Shown here in pieces: positions 50,020 to 57,328 of a DNA stretch of 64,000 bases. Both the position numbers and the translations under genes were made by a program. The stretch's first letter is position 1; the number at the start of each line of letters is the position of its first letter. This stretch comes from Bacillus pumilus (GTDB lineage: Bacteria; Bacillota; Bacilli; Bacillales; Bacillaceae): positions 3,224,001-3,288,000 of the forward strand of contig NZ_CP046128.1 of the NCBI RefSeq assembly GCF_038738535.1. The letters are read 5' to 3'. The notes below the pieces were generated by a model. It worked only from the letters and a program-made list of their open reading frames with translations, had not been told where the DNA came from and did no database searches.

Positions 50020-50100
50020 GTTCTCAAAGATTGCACGGACGTAAAAAGCCCGACCTGACAGGGACGGACCTCTTTTTAGGTCGACTGAACACATTCAGTG
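50020..50100 (-). other. Structured intergenic segment upstream of ywfO
   Basis: Outer arms TGAATGTGTTC (50022-50034) and GAACACATTCA (50087-50098) are perfectly complementary over 11 bases. Inside, GACCT can pair with either of two AGGTC copies. One of these is followed on the minus strand by GGGCTTTTT, a terminator-like end. It may be the terminator of the DUF1450 gene or a switching leader of ywfO. Confidence 0.45.
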
Positions 50101-50104
50101 ACAT

Positions 50105-50326
50105 TTATTTGACTTTTTTTTGAACCTTTTCGAGTAACTCATCTTCTGTTGGTGCGGATAATGGGCGATTGTTTACAAACGCAAAAGCCTTTTTTCGTCC
50201 TGGACCACAATAGGATTGACAGCCAATCTCAATTTTTGCATCAGGGTCAACCGATTTGAGTCGAGGCAGCAACGTCTTTAGGTTCGTCGCATCACAATCG
50301 TCACATACGCGAAACTCATTAGCCAT
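50105..50326 (-). CDS. DUF1450 family small protein
   Basis: A 73-residue protein with cysteines in CDDCDAT and [17 protein letters not shown], the typical YuzB-like DUF1450 pattern; these resemble thioredoxin-fold 2Fe-2S ferredoxins but no function is proven. The ATG at 50326 follows AAGGAAG by 9 bases; the frame extends to 50443 without a good start. Confidence 0.8.
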   Translation of the reverse strand: MANEFRVCDDCDATNLKTLLPRLKSVDPDAKIEIGCQSYCGPGRKKAFAFVNNRPLSAPTEDELLEKVQKKVK

Positions 50327-50505
50327 GGTCTTACGCTTCCTTTCAATGATGAACTTCATTCTATATGAAACAGTTGGACAACCAAGAGTCATAATATACC
50401 ACCCAACATTGTACATCGAAGCGGCTGGACTTGCAAGACGCATTGTAACCGCCGATACGCGCTTACATAAAAGCTAGTATTTTCCACTATCCTTTTAGCA
50501 AACTT

Positions 50506-50535
50506 GTATAAACTTTCTTGAACTTGGCTAATCTA
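50506..50535 (+). promoter_or_regulatory. SigF-type promoter of rsfA
   Basis: GTATA (50506-50510), 15-base spacer, GGCTAATCTA (50526-50535). Matches GYATA-N15-GGnnAnAMTR with one mismatch. Confidence 0.7.
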
Positions 50536-50564
50536 ATACCATCAAATCATATGGGGGTTTAAAC

Positions 50565-51365
50565 ATGTCAAAACAAAGACAAGATGCTTGGTCAGAGGAA
50601 GATGATCTCCTTTTGGCAGAAACCGTCTTACGTCACGTCAGAGAGGGCAGCACACAGCTGAATGCGTTTGAAGAAGTAGGAGACAAGCTGAACCGTACCT
50701 CAGCGGCATGCGGTTTTAGATGGAATGCTGTTGTGAGGCATCAATATGAAAAAGCGTTAGCCCTTGCCAAAAAGCAGCGAAAACAACGGATGCGCGCACT
50801 CGGCAATGGCCAGCCTGCAAAGAAACGATTACTCTATCAGCCGCAAGTAGAAGAAACGGTCACGCAAGAGGAATTCTCACAGGAGCTGGAACCAGCGCAG
50901 GAAGAAACGTTTGCACCAGCATCTGAAACAGCCGAGCAGCTTCAGTTTGTGGATCAAAGCTACAATGAAGAGTTAGCTAGTTTATCACATTTATTGTCAC
51001 AAGCTTCTCATGTCGTAGAGAAAAAGCCAGAAGCCAATCCTTTTAGGCAGCAACAGGATTTAACCATCGAAGATGTCATTGATTTCTTGCGCCGCTATGA
51101 AGGTGATGGCCAGCAATCGTCTGCCTTACGCATGGAAAACAGCCGGTTAAAACGAGAAAACAACGAACTTTCACATAAAGTCACACAGCTAGAAGCGGAA
51201 GTGAAAAAGCTTGAAAAGGATCAGCTCACCATTCAAGAAGATTATGAAACACTTGTCAAAATCATGAACCGTGCAAGAAAACTAGTTTTGTTTGAAGAGG
51301 ACGACACTGCCGCTCCAACCTTTAAAATGGACCGGAACGGCAACCTCGAAAAAATGGCAGAATAA
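50565..51365 (+). CDS. rsfA: Prespore-specific regulator RsfA
   Basis: A 266-residue DNA-binding regulator that adjusts SigF-dependent genes in the forespore. It has an N-terminal SANT/Myb-like domain (about 5-60, [17 protein letters not shown] and [13 protein letters not shown]), a variable acidic middle and a coiled coil (about 195-245). GGGGG lies before the ATG. Its own SigF-type promoter is directly upstream. ywfN in B. subtilis. Confidence 0.93.
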   Translation: MSKQRQDAWSEEDDLLLAETVLRHVREGSTQLNAFEEVGDKLNRTSAACGFRWNAVVRHQYEKALALAKKQRKQRMRALGNGQPAKKRLLYQPQVEETVTQEEFSQELEPAQEETFAPASETAEQLQFVDQSYNEELASLSHLLSQASHVVEKKPEANPFRQQQDLTIEDVIDFLRRYEGDGQQSSALRMENSRLKRENNELSHKVTQLEAEVKKLEKDQLTIQEDYETLVKIMNRARKLVLFEEDDTAAPTFKMDRNGNLEKMAE

Positions 51366-51367
51366 CA

Positions 51368-51403
51368 AAAAGTGCTCCCCATCTGCGGGAAGCACTTTTT
51401 TAA
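51368..51403. terminator. Terminator of rsfA
   Basis: Stem AAAGTGCTCCCC/GGGAAGCACTTTTTT with one bulge, overlapping the end of the convergent small membrane gene. Confidence 0.7.
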
Positions 51404-51633
51404 ATGCCCAAAAATAGCATCACACTAAAAAGGACATTAATCAAAAAGACGAACATAAAAATATACCTGACTTGTCTCACCTGAAAATCACCAAATATAA
51501 AAAGATAAAGACCTGCGATGCCAAGTGTCAGTACAGGCTGAAGAAACGGCACCAAAAGCGAAATGCCGTAGCCGGCTCCCATGATGACAGGAAGCCATAG
51601 TAAATAGAGGTAACCGCCGTTTTTGGATTTCAC
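51400..51633 (-). CDS. Small membrane protein of unknown function
   Basis: A 77-residue protein with three predicted transmembrane helices and few charged residues (LYLLWLPVIMGAGYGI, TLGIAGLYLFIFG, FMFVFLINVLFSVMLFLG). GGAAGGG is 5 bases before the GTG at 51633, which I prefer to the in-frame start at 51681. It follows lipL on the same strand. B. subtilis has ywfM near here, a larger transporter-like protein; this is not it. Confidence 0.65.
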   Translation of the reverse strand: MKSKNGGYLYLLWLPVIMGAGYGISLLVPFLQPVLTLGIAGLYLFIFGDFQVRQVRYIFMFVFLINVLFSVMLFLGI

Positions 51634-51652
51634 CAGAACCCTTCCTTTCTTT

Positions 51653-52498
51653 TTACGAAAACACCTTTTCATTCCGCTCAATCATCCGCGTCATGTTTTT
51701 CTCAAATTCCAGTTGTTCTTCTGCGTTCAGTCCTGACGCTGTCAGCTGATCACTGAGCTTTTGAAGCTCTTCTAGTAAAAGACGCATAAGAAGCGCGCAA
51801 TCAATTGGTTCTCCAGTTAATTCTGATAAAGACGCCATCGTATCTGGCTGTATATCAGGAAATACGGCCTTCACTTCTTCTCGTTTGTCTTTTAAGGCGG
51901 CGTCATAAAAACGGCGGATCAAGTCGGCACGTTCCCGCCCGCTTCCATCTGCACACAAATAAATTTGCACAGCGACTCCACCGCGTAATCTACGCTGAGA
52001 AATGCCTGCAAATTTCTTTCCATTGATGCTTAGATCATAACTGCCCGGACAATAAGAGCCGACAATCTCATAAGCTTCAATGTCCACCTCATACTTAGAC
52101 AGCATCCGGCGGACCAATTCCACCATCGCATCATACCCGCGGTCAATATCAATGCCCTTCTTTTGTTCTGCAAAGATTAATGACACATTCAAGACACCTT
52201 CATCCAGCACCACAGCAAGGCCGCCTGAATTGCGTACAATGACGCGATAGCCCTCTTCCTCAAGCAGTTTCACGCCATCTTGCAGAAATGGAAGTCTTGT
52301 ATCCTGAATCCCAAGCACAATCGTATTGTGATGTACCCAAGAACGCGCTGTCGCTGGTGAGAGACCCTTCCCAACCGACGCACAAAGCGTATCATCCATC
52401 GCAAAGGATTGCTTCGGGTCCACATAAAGACCGAGGCTCGATTGATCTATGATTCGCCATTTCGGCTGTGTCAGTAACTCAATAGGTTCATTTTTCAT
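51653..52498 (-). CDS. lipL: Octanoyl-[GcvH]:protein N-octanoyltransferase
   Basis: Amidotransferase that moves octanoyl or lipoyl groups from GcvH to E2 subunits, needed for lipoate synthesis in Bacillus. The 281-residue protein has the BPL/LipB/LplA fold: [44 protein letters not shown] and [18 protein letters not shown] with the catalytic region. I choose the ATG at 52498 (MKNEPIELL), giving the length I recall for B. subtilis LipL (ywfL). Confidence 0.94.
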   Translation of the reverse strand: MKNEPIELLTQPKWRIIDQSSLGLYVDPKQSFAMDDTLCASVGKGLSPATARSWVHHNTIVLGIQDTRLPFLQDGVKLLEEEGYRVIVRNSGGLAVVLDEGVLNVSLIFAEQKKGIDIDRGYDAMVELVRRMLSKYEVDIEAYEIVGSYCPGSYDLSINGKKFAGISQRRLRGGVAVQIYLCADGSGRERADLIRRFYDAALKDKREEVKAVFPDIQPDTMASLSELTGEPIDCALLMRLLLEELQKLSDQLTASGLNAEEQLEFEKNMTRMIERNEKVFS

Positions 52499-52668
52499 GT
52501 CCTGCATATCCTCTCGTTCATAAACTGTGTTTATTATAACATGGGATGAATGGAGGGAGAATGAGAGAGATATCATCAAAATAGCTCCATGACATTTGGC
52601 GTCACAGAGCGTTTCAGTTGGATGATTTGGTTTTACTTTTCAGTGATTCATGCATTCAAGCAGTGTGA

Positions 52669-53061
52669 TCATTCAATGATACATCCCTCACTCACCCATT
52701 TCAGCAAGTTTCCAGTCATCAACTCAGCATGCTGAGGGTCCATTACACCAGCATCAACAATCCATACCTTTTTCTCATCTTCAACCAGCCGCATGAGAAG
52801 TACTTGTCCGCCGCCATCGTCGCCAATCGCCACATAGCCGCTTGCATATTGCTGGACTTCCCACGTTGCATTGCGTTCCGTAATGTCTTCAGTGCCGTAT
52901 AGTAGGACATCGCCGCCAACGGAACATCCATTTGTCTGTTTCAGCAAGTTCTTATAAGCATCGGGCAGCACCATGTTTAGTTGGGATTCTGCCTCTTTGA
53001 TGTGTTTTTCACTTGCTGGTTCGTTCATGTGCAGATGTGGGATTTGAGGTAAATTGATCAT
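52669..53061 (-). CDS. SUKH (SMI1/KNR4) family protein, candidate immunity
   Basis: A 130-residue protein with the SUKH pattern: EKHIKEAESQLNMVLPDAYKNLLKQTNG at the N-terminus, then VGGDVLLYGTEDI, YVAIGDDGGGQVLLMR and the C-terminal LLKWVSEG. SUKH proteins are the largest class of immunity proteins for polymorphic toxins, and YobK of B. subtilis protects against the LXG toxin YobL. It lies at the far end of the toxin island, with no cognate tip next to it. Confidence 0.85.
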   Translation of the reverse strand: MINLPQIPHLHMNEPASEKHIKEAESQLNMVLPDAYKNLLKQTNGCSVGGDVLLYGTEDITERNATWEVQQYASGYVAIGDDGGGQVLLMRLVEDEKKVWIVDAGVMDPQHAELMTGNLLKWVSEGCIIE

Positions 53062-53081
53062 GTTGAAGAGCCTCCTCTATT

Positions 53082-53345
53082 TTAAGCTGCTGATTTTTCC
53101 ATCACCCTTTTATACAAACGAAGGAGCATTTTTAAAAGAAAATAGAAAATGACCACATCAAGTATAAAACCCAACCATAGAAATTCAAAAGTATGATGTC
53201 CGTGCAGGACTAGCCAATCAATAGGGAAACCTCGATAATCAGCATCTGAGAAACAAACTCCTCTCATCAAAGCTGTTCCCATAACAATAAGAATACTGAT
53301 ACTTAATAACCAATTGGATGTTTTTATTTTTTCTAGTCTGTACAC
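53082..53345 (-). CDS. Small membrane protein in the toxin island
   Basis: An 87-residue protein with two membrane helices (about 12-30 and 52-75) separated by a loop with CFSDADYRGFPIDW. It is 20 bases upstream of the SUKH gene and could be an immunity protein for a membrane-active tip, but I have no family for it. The N- and C-terminal ends are basic. Confidence 0.65.
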   Translation of the reverse strand: MYRLEKIKTSNWLLSISILIVMGTALMRGVCFSDADYRGFPIDWLVLHGHHTFEFLWLGFILDVVIFYFLLKMLLRLYKRVMEKSAA

Positions 53346-53382
53346 CCTTTCTATACAAAATTTGTAGATTATATCCTACCAA

Positions 53383-53772
53383 TTAGTTAGTTTTTGTTCT
53401 TAAAAATTCTATGCTAATTCTATCAACTTTTATTTCAACAGTTTTATTCATTAATTCAGGGAAATCGATGAAATACTCATCTTCGTCAGTAAAAATTAAA
53501 CCCGCATCAATTTTATCCTCTTTTAGCAAACCTCTTAAATAATATTCATATCCCGAATCAATACGTTCAATCTCTTTCTTCTCTATCGGAATTTCATGAA
53601 TATTAAGCTCGTCTAATATAGTAAATCCTATTGAAACTGGATAACTTTTTCCTACTTCAATTTCATACGGACAAACATCAGCAAATCCTGTAAATTCTAT
53701 TCCATTAATCTCAATTGTTGTTTCCTCCTCAATCTGAGGATCGAGTCTTTTAACAAAACAGTCGTATACCAT
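53383..53772 (-). CDS. Candidate immunity protein for the orphan toxin tip
   Basis: A 129-residue acidic, beta-rich protein (MVYDCFVKRLDPQIEEETTI...) with no membrane segment and no motif I can name. It begins 15 bases after the orphan toxin tip stop codon, the standard toxin-then-immunity order. GAGGG is 5 bases before the ATG at 53772; an in-frame GTG at 53784 is also possible. AT-richer than the housekeeping genes around the island. Confidence 0.65.
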   Translation of the reverse strand: MVYDCFVKRLDPQIEEETTIEINGIEFTGFADVCPYEIEVGKSYPVSIGFTILDELNIHEIPIEKKEIERIDSGYEYYLRGLLKEDKIDAGLIFTDEDEYFIDFPELMNKTVEIKVDRISIEFLRTKTN

Positions 53773-53787
53773 AATAGCCCTCACTCT

Positions 53788-54478
53788 CTACTCTGATGGA
53801 TTGATGACTGGAATATTTTCACCATTTATTGTCTTCCATATCTTTTTTCCACTTTGGGTATGGTAAGTCGTAATTTCATTTTTATTATTTGTACCTACAA
53901 ATTCAAACTTAGCCTTACCACTTTTATTATTCCCCATAAATTTGACATACCCTGTCCTTATTTCACCTTTATATTGATACTTAACTTTGATGCCACTATT
54001 AATGACCACTTTTGCACCTTCAAGGTACTCGTTAGCATTTCTATATAGTCCTGAGAACTCTTTTCCATGTTTATCAAAATGCCCTTCTAATTTAGCACGA
54101 TCCGCAAAAGCTGAAGGCAGCTTTTTTATATCCTTAGCCGTCTTTTCAACCCTCTTCACCGCATTCTTCCCTTGATCTATCTTAAAAACATATTTCCCAA
54201 CCTTCACTATTTTCGTGATTGGGATAATAGAAGCTGCGGACAGAGCTTGGTCTGTGCTGCTGATGTTTTGGCTGGTTTCGGGGTCTTTGCCGGTGAAGGC
54301 TCGATAACCGTCGTAGATTCCGCTGTATTCTAGGATGATGTTTTCGGTGGTTGAGACGACTTCACCGTCTAATATGCGTTTGGCGTTTCCGCAGCTGCGG
54401 ATTTGATTTTTTCTGTATCAGTTCCTTCAAAATATCCAATCACTTTATCGATTTGTATTGTGCCATCATAAAACTAAC
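53788..54478 (-). pseudogene. Orphan (displaced) LXG toxin tip with pre-toxin remnant
   Basis: An open frame of 139 codons (54207-53788) with a GTG start and no ribosome binding site continues upstream in the same frame to about 54400. This extension reads as a pre-toxin region: GGVV-like GEVVSTTENIILEYSG, then YRAFTGKDPETSQ and KIVKVGKYVFKI. A one-base shift near 54395 joins it to a further remnant (FYDGTIQIDKVIGYFEGTD) that stops at 54478. The tip itself carries HFDKHGKEFSGLYRNANEYL and FEFVGTNNKNEITTYHTQSG, patterns of RNase-type toxin tips; I cannot name its family. It has no LXG domain, so it is probably a silent cassette. Confidence 0.75.
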
Positions 54479-54481
54479 TTA

Positions 54482-54528
54482 GATAGAAAAAAGATGAGCG
54501 ACATCTCTGTAAACTCACCTTTTCTATC
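54482..54528 (-). terminator. Terminator-like hairpin after the E3-tip immunity gene
   Basis: Long imperfect stem between GATAGAAAAGGTGAG and CTCATCTTTTTTCTATC on the minus strand. It separates the active toxin-immunity pair from the orphan cassette. Confidence 0.55.
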
Positions 54529-54583
54529 ACTTATTCTCATTTATTTTGAAAAGAATCTGGTCTGTCCAACTCATATTAGAGGT

Positions 54584-54910
54584 TTATTTAACGATACATT
54601 CAGGTGAAAATTTCACAAAAACAGAGTTTGAACCATCATCCATCATTCTTTTCAATTCCTTACCTAATGAATAATTAGAATTTGGTTCTGTTTGCAATAT
54701 ACAAACAATATTTCCACCCTCCCCTTGAGTTAGGCAGGTTAATTGTAAATATTCATTGTTATCATAAATAAAAGAAACGATGTAATCATAGAAATTATCT
54801 TCTATGTTGTCCTTATTTATTTCCTCCTTAAAAACTCTGATTATAGTTCCAGCCCAAATTCGAGTATCGTCTTCAATTTCACGAACAGATATCCAATCAT
54901 TCCCAATCAT
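54584..54910 (-). CDS. Presumed immunity protein for the colicin E3-like tip
   Basis: A 108-residue acidic protein (MIGNDWISVREIEDD...) that begins 17 bases after the LXG toxin stop. Position and charge fit a cytosolic immunity protein that masks a basic RNase tip. It does not resemble the colicin E3 immunity protein by eye beyond acidity. AT-rich compared with neighbours. Confidence 0.7.
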   Translation of the reverse strand: MIGNDWISVREIEDDTRIWAGTIIRVFKEEINKDNIEDNFYDYIVSFIYDNNEYLQLTCLTQGEGGNIVCILQTEPNSNYSLGKELKRMMDDGSNSVFVKFSPECIVK

Positions 54911-54926
54911 TTCTATTACATCCTCT

Positions 54927-56045
54927 CTACTTAATTTTTAAATTATGACCACCAGATGCATCAGCAGGTTTAGTTTGTTTGAAATCAAAATCAACTTCTC
55001 CTTGATGCTTCCCCTTGTTATTTGTTTTTTCAAAACGACCATGCTGCGTATCTACTGAATATAAATCTCCAGTTTTAGGGTCTTTATATACATCCCTACT
55101 ATTAATCTTACTTAATTTTGAATCTTTTATTAAGCCATTACTTTTAGCAACTTCTTGTACTTTTATTTTTACAGCTGCAACGCGCTCTGCTGGAGGCAAT
55201 TTCACTAACGACTTTTCAAAATCTTTAGCCCCATTCCTCGCACTTCCAGCACTCTTCTCAACCCTCTTAGCTACCTTCTCCCCTTTAATAATTTTAAAAA
55301 CATATTTCCCCACTTTAACAATGTTGGCACTTGGAACCATGTACACCCCGGATACTAAACGATCCATATCAGCGACTTTATCACCTGTTACAGGATCTCT
55401 TCCTGTAATCGCTCGAATGGCGTCGTTTATTCCTGTAAATTCAACCGCTGTATTTAAGATGTTTTGGGGTTGATCGCCTGTTTTTACATCTGACATCGGT
55501 TTAACGCTCTCAATTGTTACTTTGTTCTTTTCAGATATTCGTAACCGATACAGCATTCCGTCTCGCATGACCTCAACCGTTTTGGCATTTTCGAAGTTGA
55601 TCTTTTTGTACTCATTTATATGATATACTTTTCCATTTAAGGTCACGGTCGTTTGATTGATTTTACTAGACGGCTTTTCGTGGACAACCGTCTCCACATT
55701 CGCCCGTTCTTTCTCACTCAGTTTCTTCAGCATGATCATCATCGGATTGTCTTTCGGGTTATCTATTTTGTCATTCAATCCACTGATGGTGCTGCTCACT
55801 TTTTCTTCTTTTCCATCTTTGAAAATAGACCCCTTTTGATAGGTGGTGATATCGATTTTTGGGCCGGTGAACATGGTGCTCAAGGTGTTTATGTATTGTT
55901 TTATTGTTTGAAGGGAGCTTTTTGTTTCTTGTAAAGCGCTTGTCTGCTCTCTGTCAAATGCATGAAGCAGGCCAATGGTTCTTGAGGTCTCGAGCCATGC
56001 TTTTTGATAGTTTTGCTGAAAAGCTGATTCTTCTACATTTGGCAA
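54927..56045 (-). CDS. LXG toxin, C-terminal part with colicin E3-like RNase tip
   Basis: The 372 codons from 56045 continue the LXG protein whose first 119 codons lie in another frame (56090-56449). The same frame is open upstream to the shift, reading GTISEIVTDVNHAIGRIG. Joined, the protein would be about 507 residues. Contents: end of the LXG helical domain, a middle domain (about 100-180), the pre-toxin segment AIRAITGRDPVTGDK and VKVGKYVFKI, and the tip. The tip has LYSVDTQHGRFEKTNNKGKH, matching the colicin E3 core WDSQHGELE: D332, H335 and E339 keep the E3 catalytic spacing (D510, H513, E517). The likely target is 16S rRNA at the decoding centre. Confidence 0.8.
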   Translation of the reverse strand: MPNVEESAFQQNYQKAWLETSRTIGLLHAFDREQTSALQETKSSLQTIKQYINTLSTMFTGPKIDITTYQKGSIFKDGKEEKVSSTISGLNDKIDNPKDNPMMIMLKKLSEKERANVETVVHEKPSSKINQTTVTLNGKVYHINEYKKINFENAKTVEVMRDGMLYRLRISEKNKVTIESVKPMSDVKTGDQPQNILNTAVEFTGINDAIRAITGRDPVTGDKVADMDRLVSGVYMVPSANIVKVGKYVFKIIKGEKVAKRVEKSAGSARNGAKDFEKSLVKLPPAERVAAVKIKVQEVAKSNGLIKDSKLSKINSRDVYKDPKTGDLYSVDTQHGRFEKTNNKGKHQGEVDFDFKQTKPADASGGHNLKIK

Positions 56046-56089
56046 ATGAACAATATGACCAATTCTGCCGATGGCATGGTTTACATCCG

Positions 56090-56449
56090 TTACAATCTCA
56101 GATATCGTGCCTCCGCTTTTTTTAGTCCTTGATCTAGTTCGTGTTCAATAAATGATTGTGAGATCAAGCCGTGCTGATTTGATTCAAGCGCATGAAGCGC
56201 CTGTTTTGTGCTTTTCAGCGCAGTGCTGTATTCCTCAATGACGACCTGAAAAAATTGCAGGAAGGGAATATGACATTCTGTATAAAAGGTGCGGATGGCT
56301 TGTCCCGCCTCTCCCTTTAGTGCACCATCGAGTGAAATGATATGATGAATTTGTTTTTCTAAAGAGCTGATTTGTTGTGACTGCTGCTTTAATATATTCA
56401 GCGTTTGGTCAATTCCGTTTATTAGCGCAAAGACGTCAAGGGTTTTCAT
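56090..56449 (-). CDS. LXG toxin, N-terminal LXG domain part (frameshifted)
   Basis: This 119-codon frame is the first half of an LXG domain, the N-terminal helical export module for the type VII (Ess/Yuk) secretion system. It reads MKTLDVFALINGIDQTL, then the LDGALKGEAGQAIRTFY core, and ends HELDQGLKKAEARYLRL. In homologues the chain goes on without a break; here the continuing sequence (GTISEIVTDVNHA) lies in the -1 frame. An A7 tract (56117-56123) occurs just before the break. Either a one-base deletion has broken the gene or slippage restores it. Confidence 0.8.
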   Translation of the reverse strand: MKTLDVFALINGIDQTLNILKQQSQQISSLEKQIHHIISLDGALKGEAGQAIRTFYTECHIPFLQFFQVVIEEYSTALKSTKQALHALESNQHGLISQSFIEHELDQGLKKAEARYLRL

Positions 56450-56460
56450 TGCGTTCTCCT

Positions 56461-56739
56461 TTATTTTCTTTTACTGCTGGAGGCAAGCGCCTTGTCCGTT
56501 TCAATCATGGTGTTCACCGCTTGTTCTGTTTGTACAAGCTGTTTCTGAAGAATGCCTATGTAGGATGTACTTAATTCGTTCAACTGTTGGTTGATTTTTT
56601 CTAATGTGTCTGCTGCCAGGAGCTGGTTTCTCCCTTTGATGGTTGTTGGAAGTTTTGCATTCATTTGAGCGCCTGATTGTTTGGCCTGTTGTAAAACTCG
56701 ATTGATTTCACTGGCATCTATTTTGATTTCTCTACTCAT
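56461..56739 (-). CDS. LXG partner protein (YxiC-like, DUF5344)
   Basis: A 92-residue all-helical protein (MSREIKIDASEINRVLQQA..., TLEKINQQLNELSTSYIGILQKQL) of the YxiC/DUF5344 kind, comparable in shape to WXG100 proteins. Such proteins bind the LXG domain and are needed for its export by the type VII system. Its stop is 11 bases before the toxin start, and its start overlaps the end of the upstream partner gene. Confidence 0.8.
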   Translation of the reverse strand: MSREIKIDASEINRVLQQAKQSGAQMNAKLPTTIKGRNQLLAADTLEKINQQLNELSTSYIGILQKQLVQTEQAVNTMIETDKALASSSKRK

Positions 56740-57142
56740 GTGACTTCCCTCTTTTTTCTTCCAATTGTTTCTGCTTTTCTTTCTCTATTTTTCTTTCAAC
56801 AGAATGAATCTCATGTTCTAACGAATGGATCTCCGATTTTAGGTCACTGATTTTCTCATCAATTCGATTCACTAAATTGGTCAGCTGTACACTTTTTATC
56901 TCTTGACTGGCGGATGCCATCTCGTCTCGAATGTCATCAAACGTATCTGCAAGACGGCCAAACCATGTATGTGATGTCAGATCAGGATGAGTGATTTTCT
57001 TGTTAGCATCTGCCAGAACCGATTTTGCTTCTTTTATTTCTTTTCGACACATGTTGAGTTCGATGATTTGTTCTTTTTTTATGGATATGTCTGCCTTTAA
57101 CGAATACAAGGCTGTTGTATAACCGATGACAGCTCCAGACAT
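56732..57142 (-). CDS. LXG partner protein (YxiB-like, DUF5082)
   Basis: A 136-residue coiled-coil-rich protein of the YxiB/DUF5082 kind, the first gene of the toxin operon. A central HTWFGRLADTFDD segment is flanked by two long helices. The C-terminal third is a K/E-rich coiled coil. The ATG at 57142 follows GAGGTG by 7 bases, preferred to the TTG two codons earlier. It overlaps the next gene by 8 bases. Confidence 0.8.
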   Translation of the reverse strand: MSGAVIGYTTALYSLKADISIKKEQIIELNMCRKEIKEAKSVLADANKKITHPDLTSHTWFGRLADTFDDIRDEMASASQEIKSVQLTNLVNRIDEKISDLKSEIHSLEHEIHSVERKIEKEKQKQLEEKRGKSHE

Positions 57143-57278
57143 CGTCAAACACCTCTATTCCTCAAATAGTCCTCCGTTATGTTACCATTTCCTAGCACAA
57201 GAGGCATATGATTGAAAACGAATTCAACGAAAAATGAATCGTAGGTATTGGGTTTTTATACCTATTTCACACGCGCAA

Positions 57279-57317
57279 AAAAAGCTAGCTTCGTGTGAAA
57301 ACGAAACTAGCTTTTTT
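57279..57317 (-). terminator. Terminator of pta
   Basis: Stem AAAAAAGCTAG/CTAGCTTTTTT with an inner CGAA/TTCG pair and a T-run on the minus strand. Confidence 0.85.
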
Positions 57318-57328
57318 GATCGTTACTA

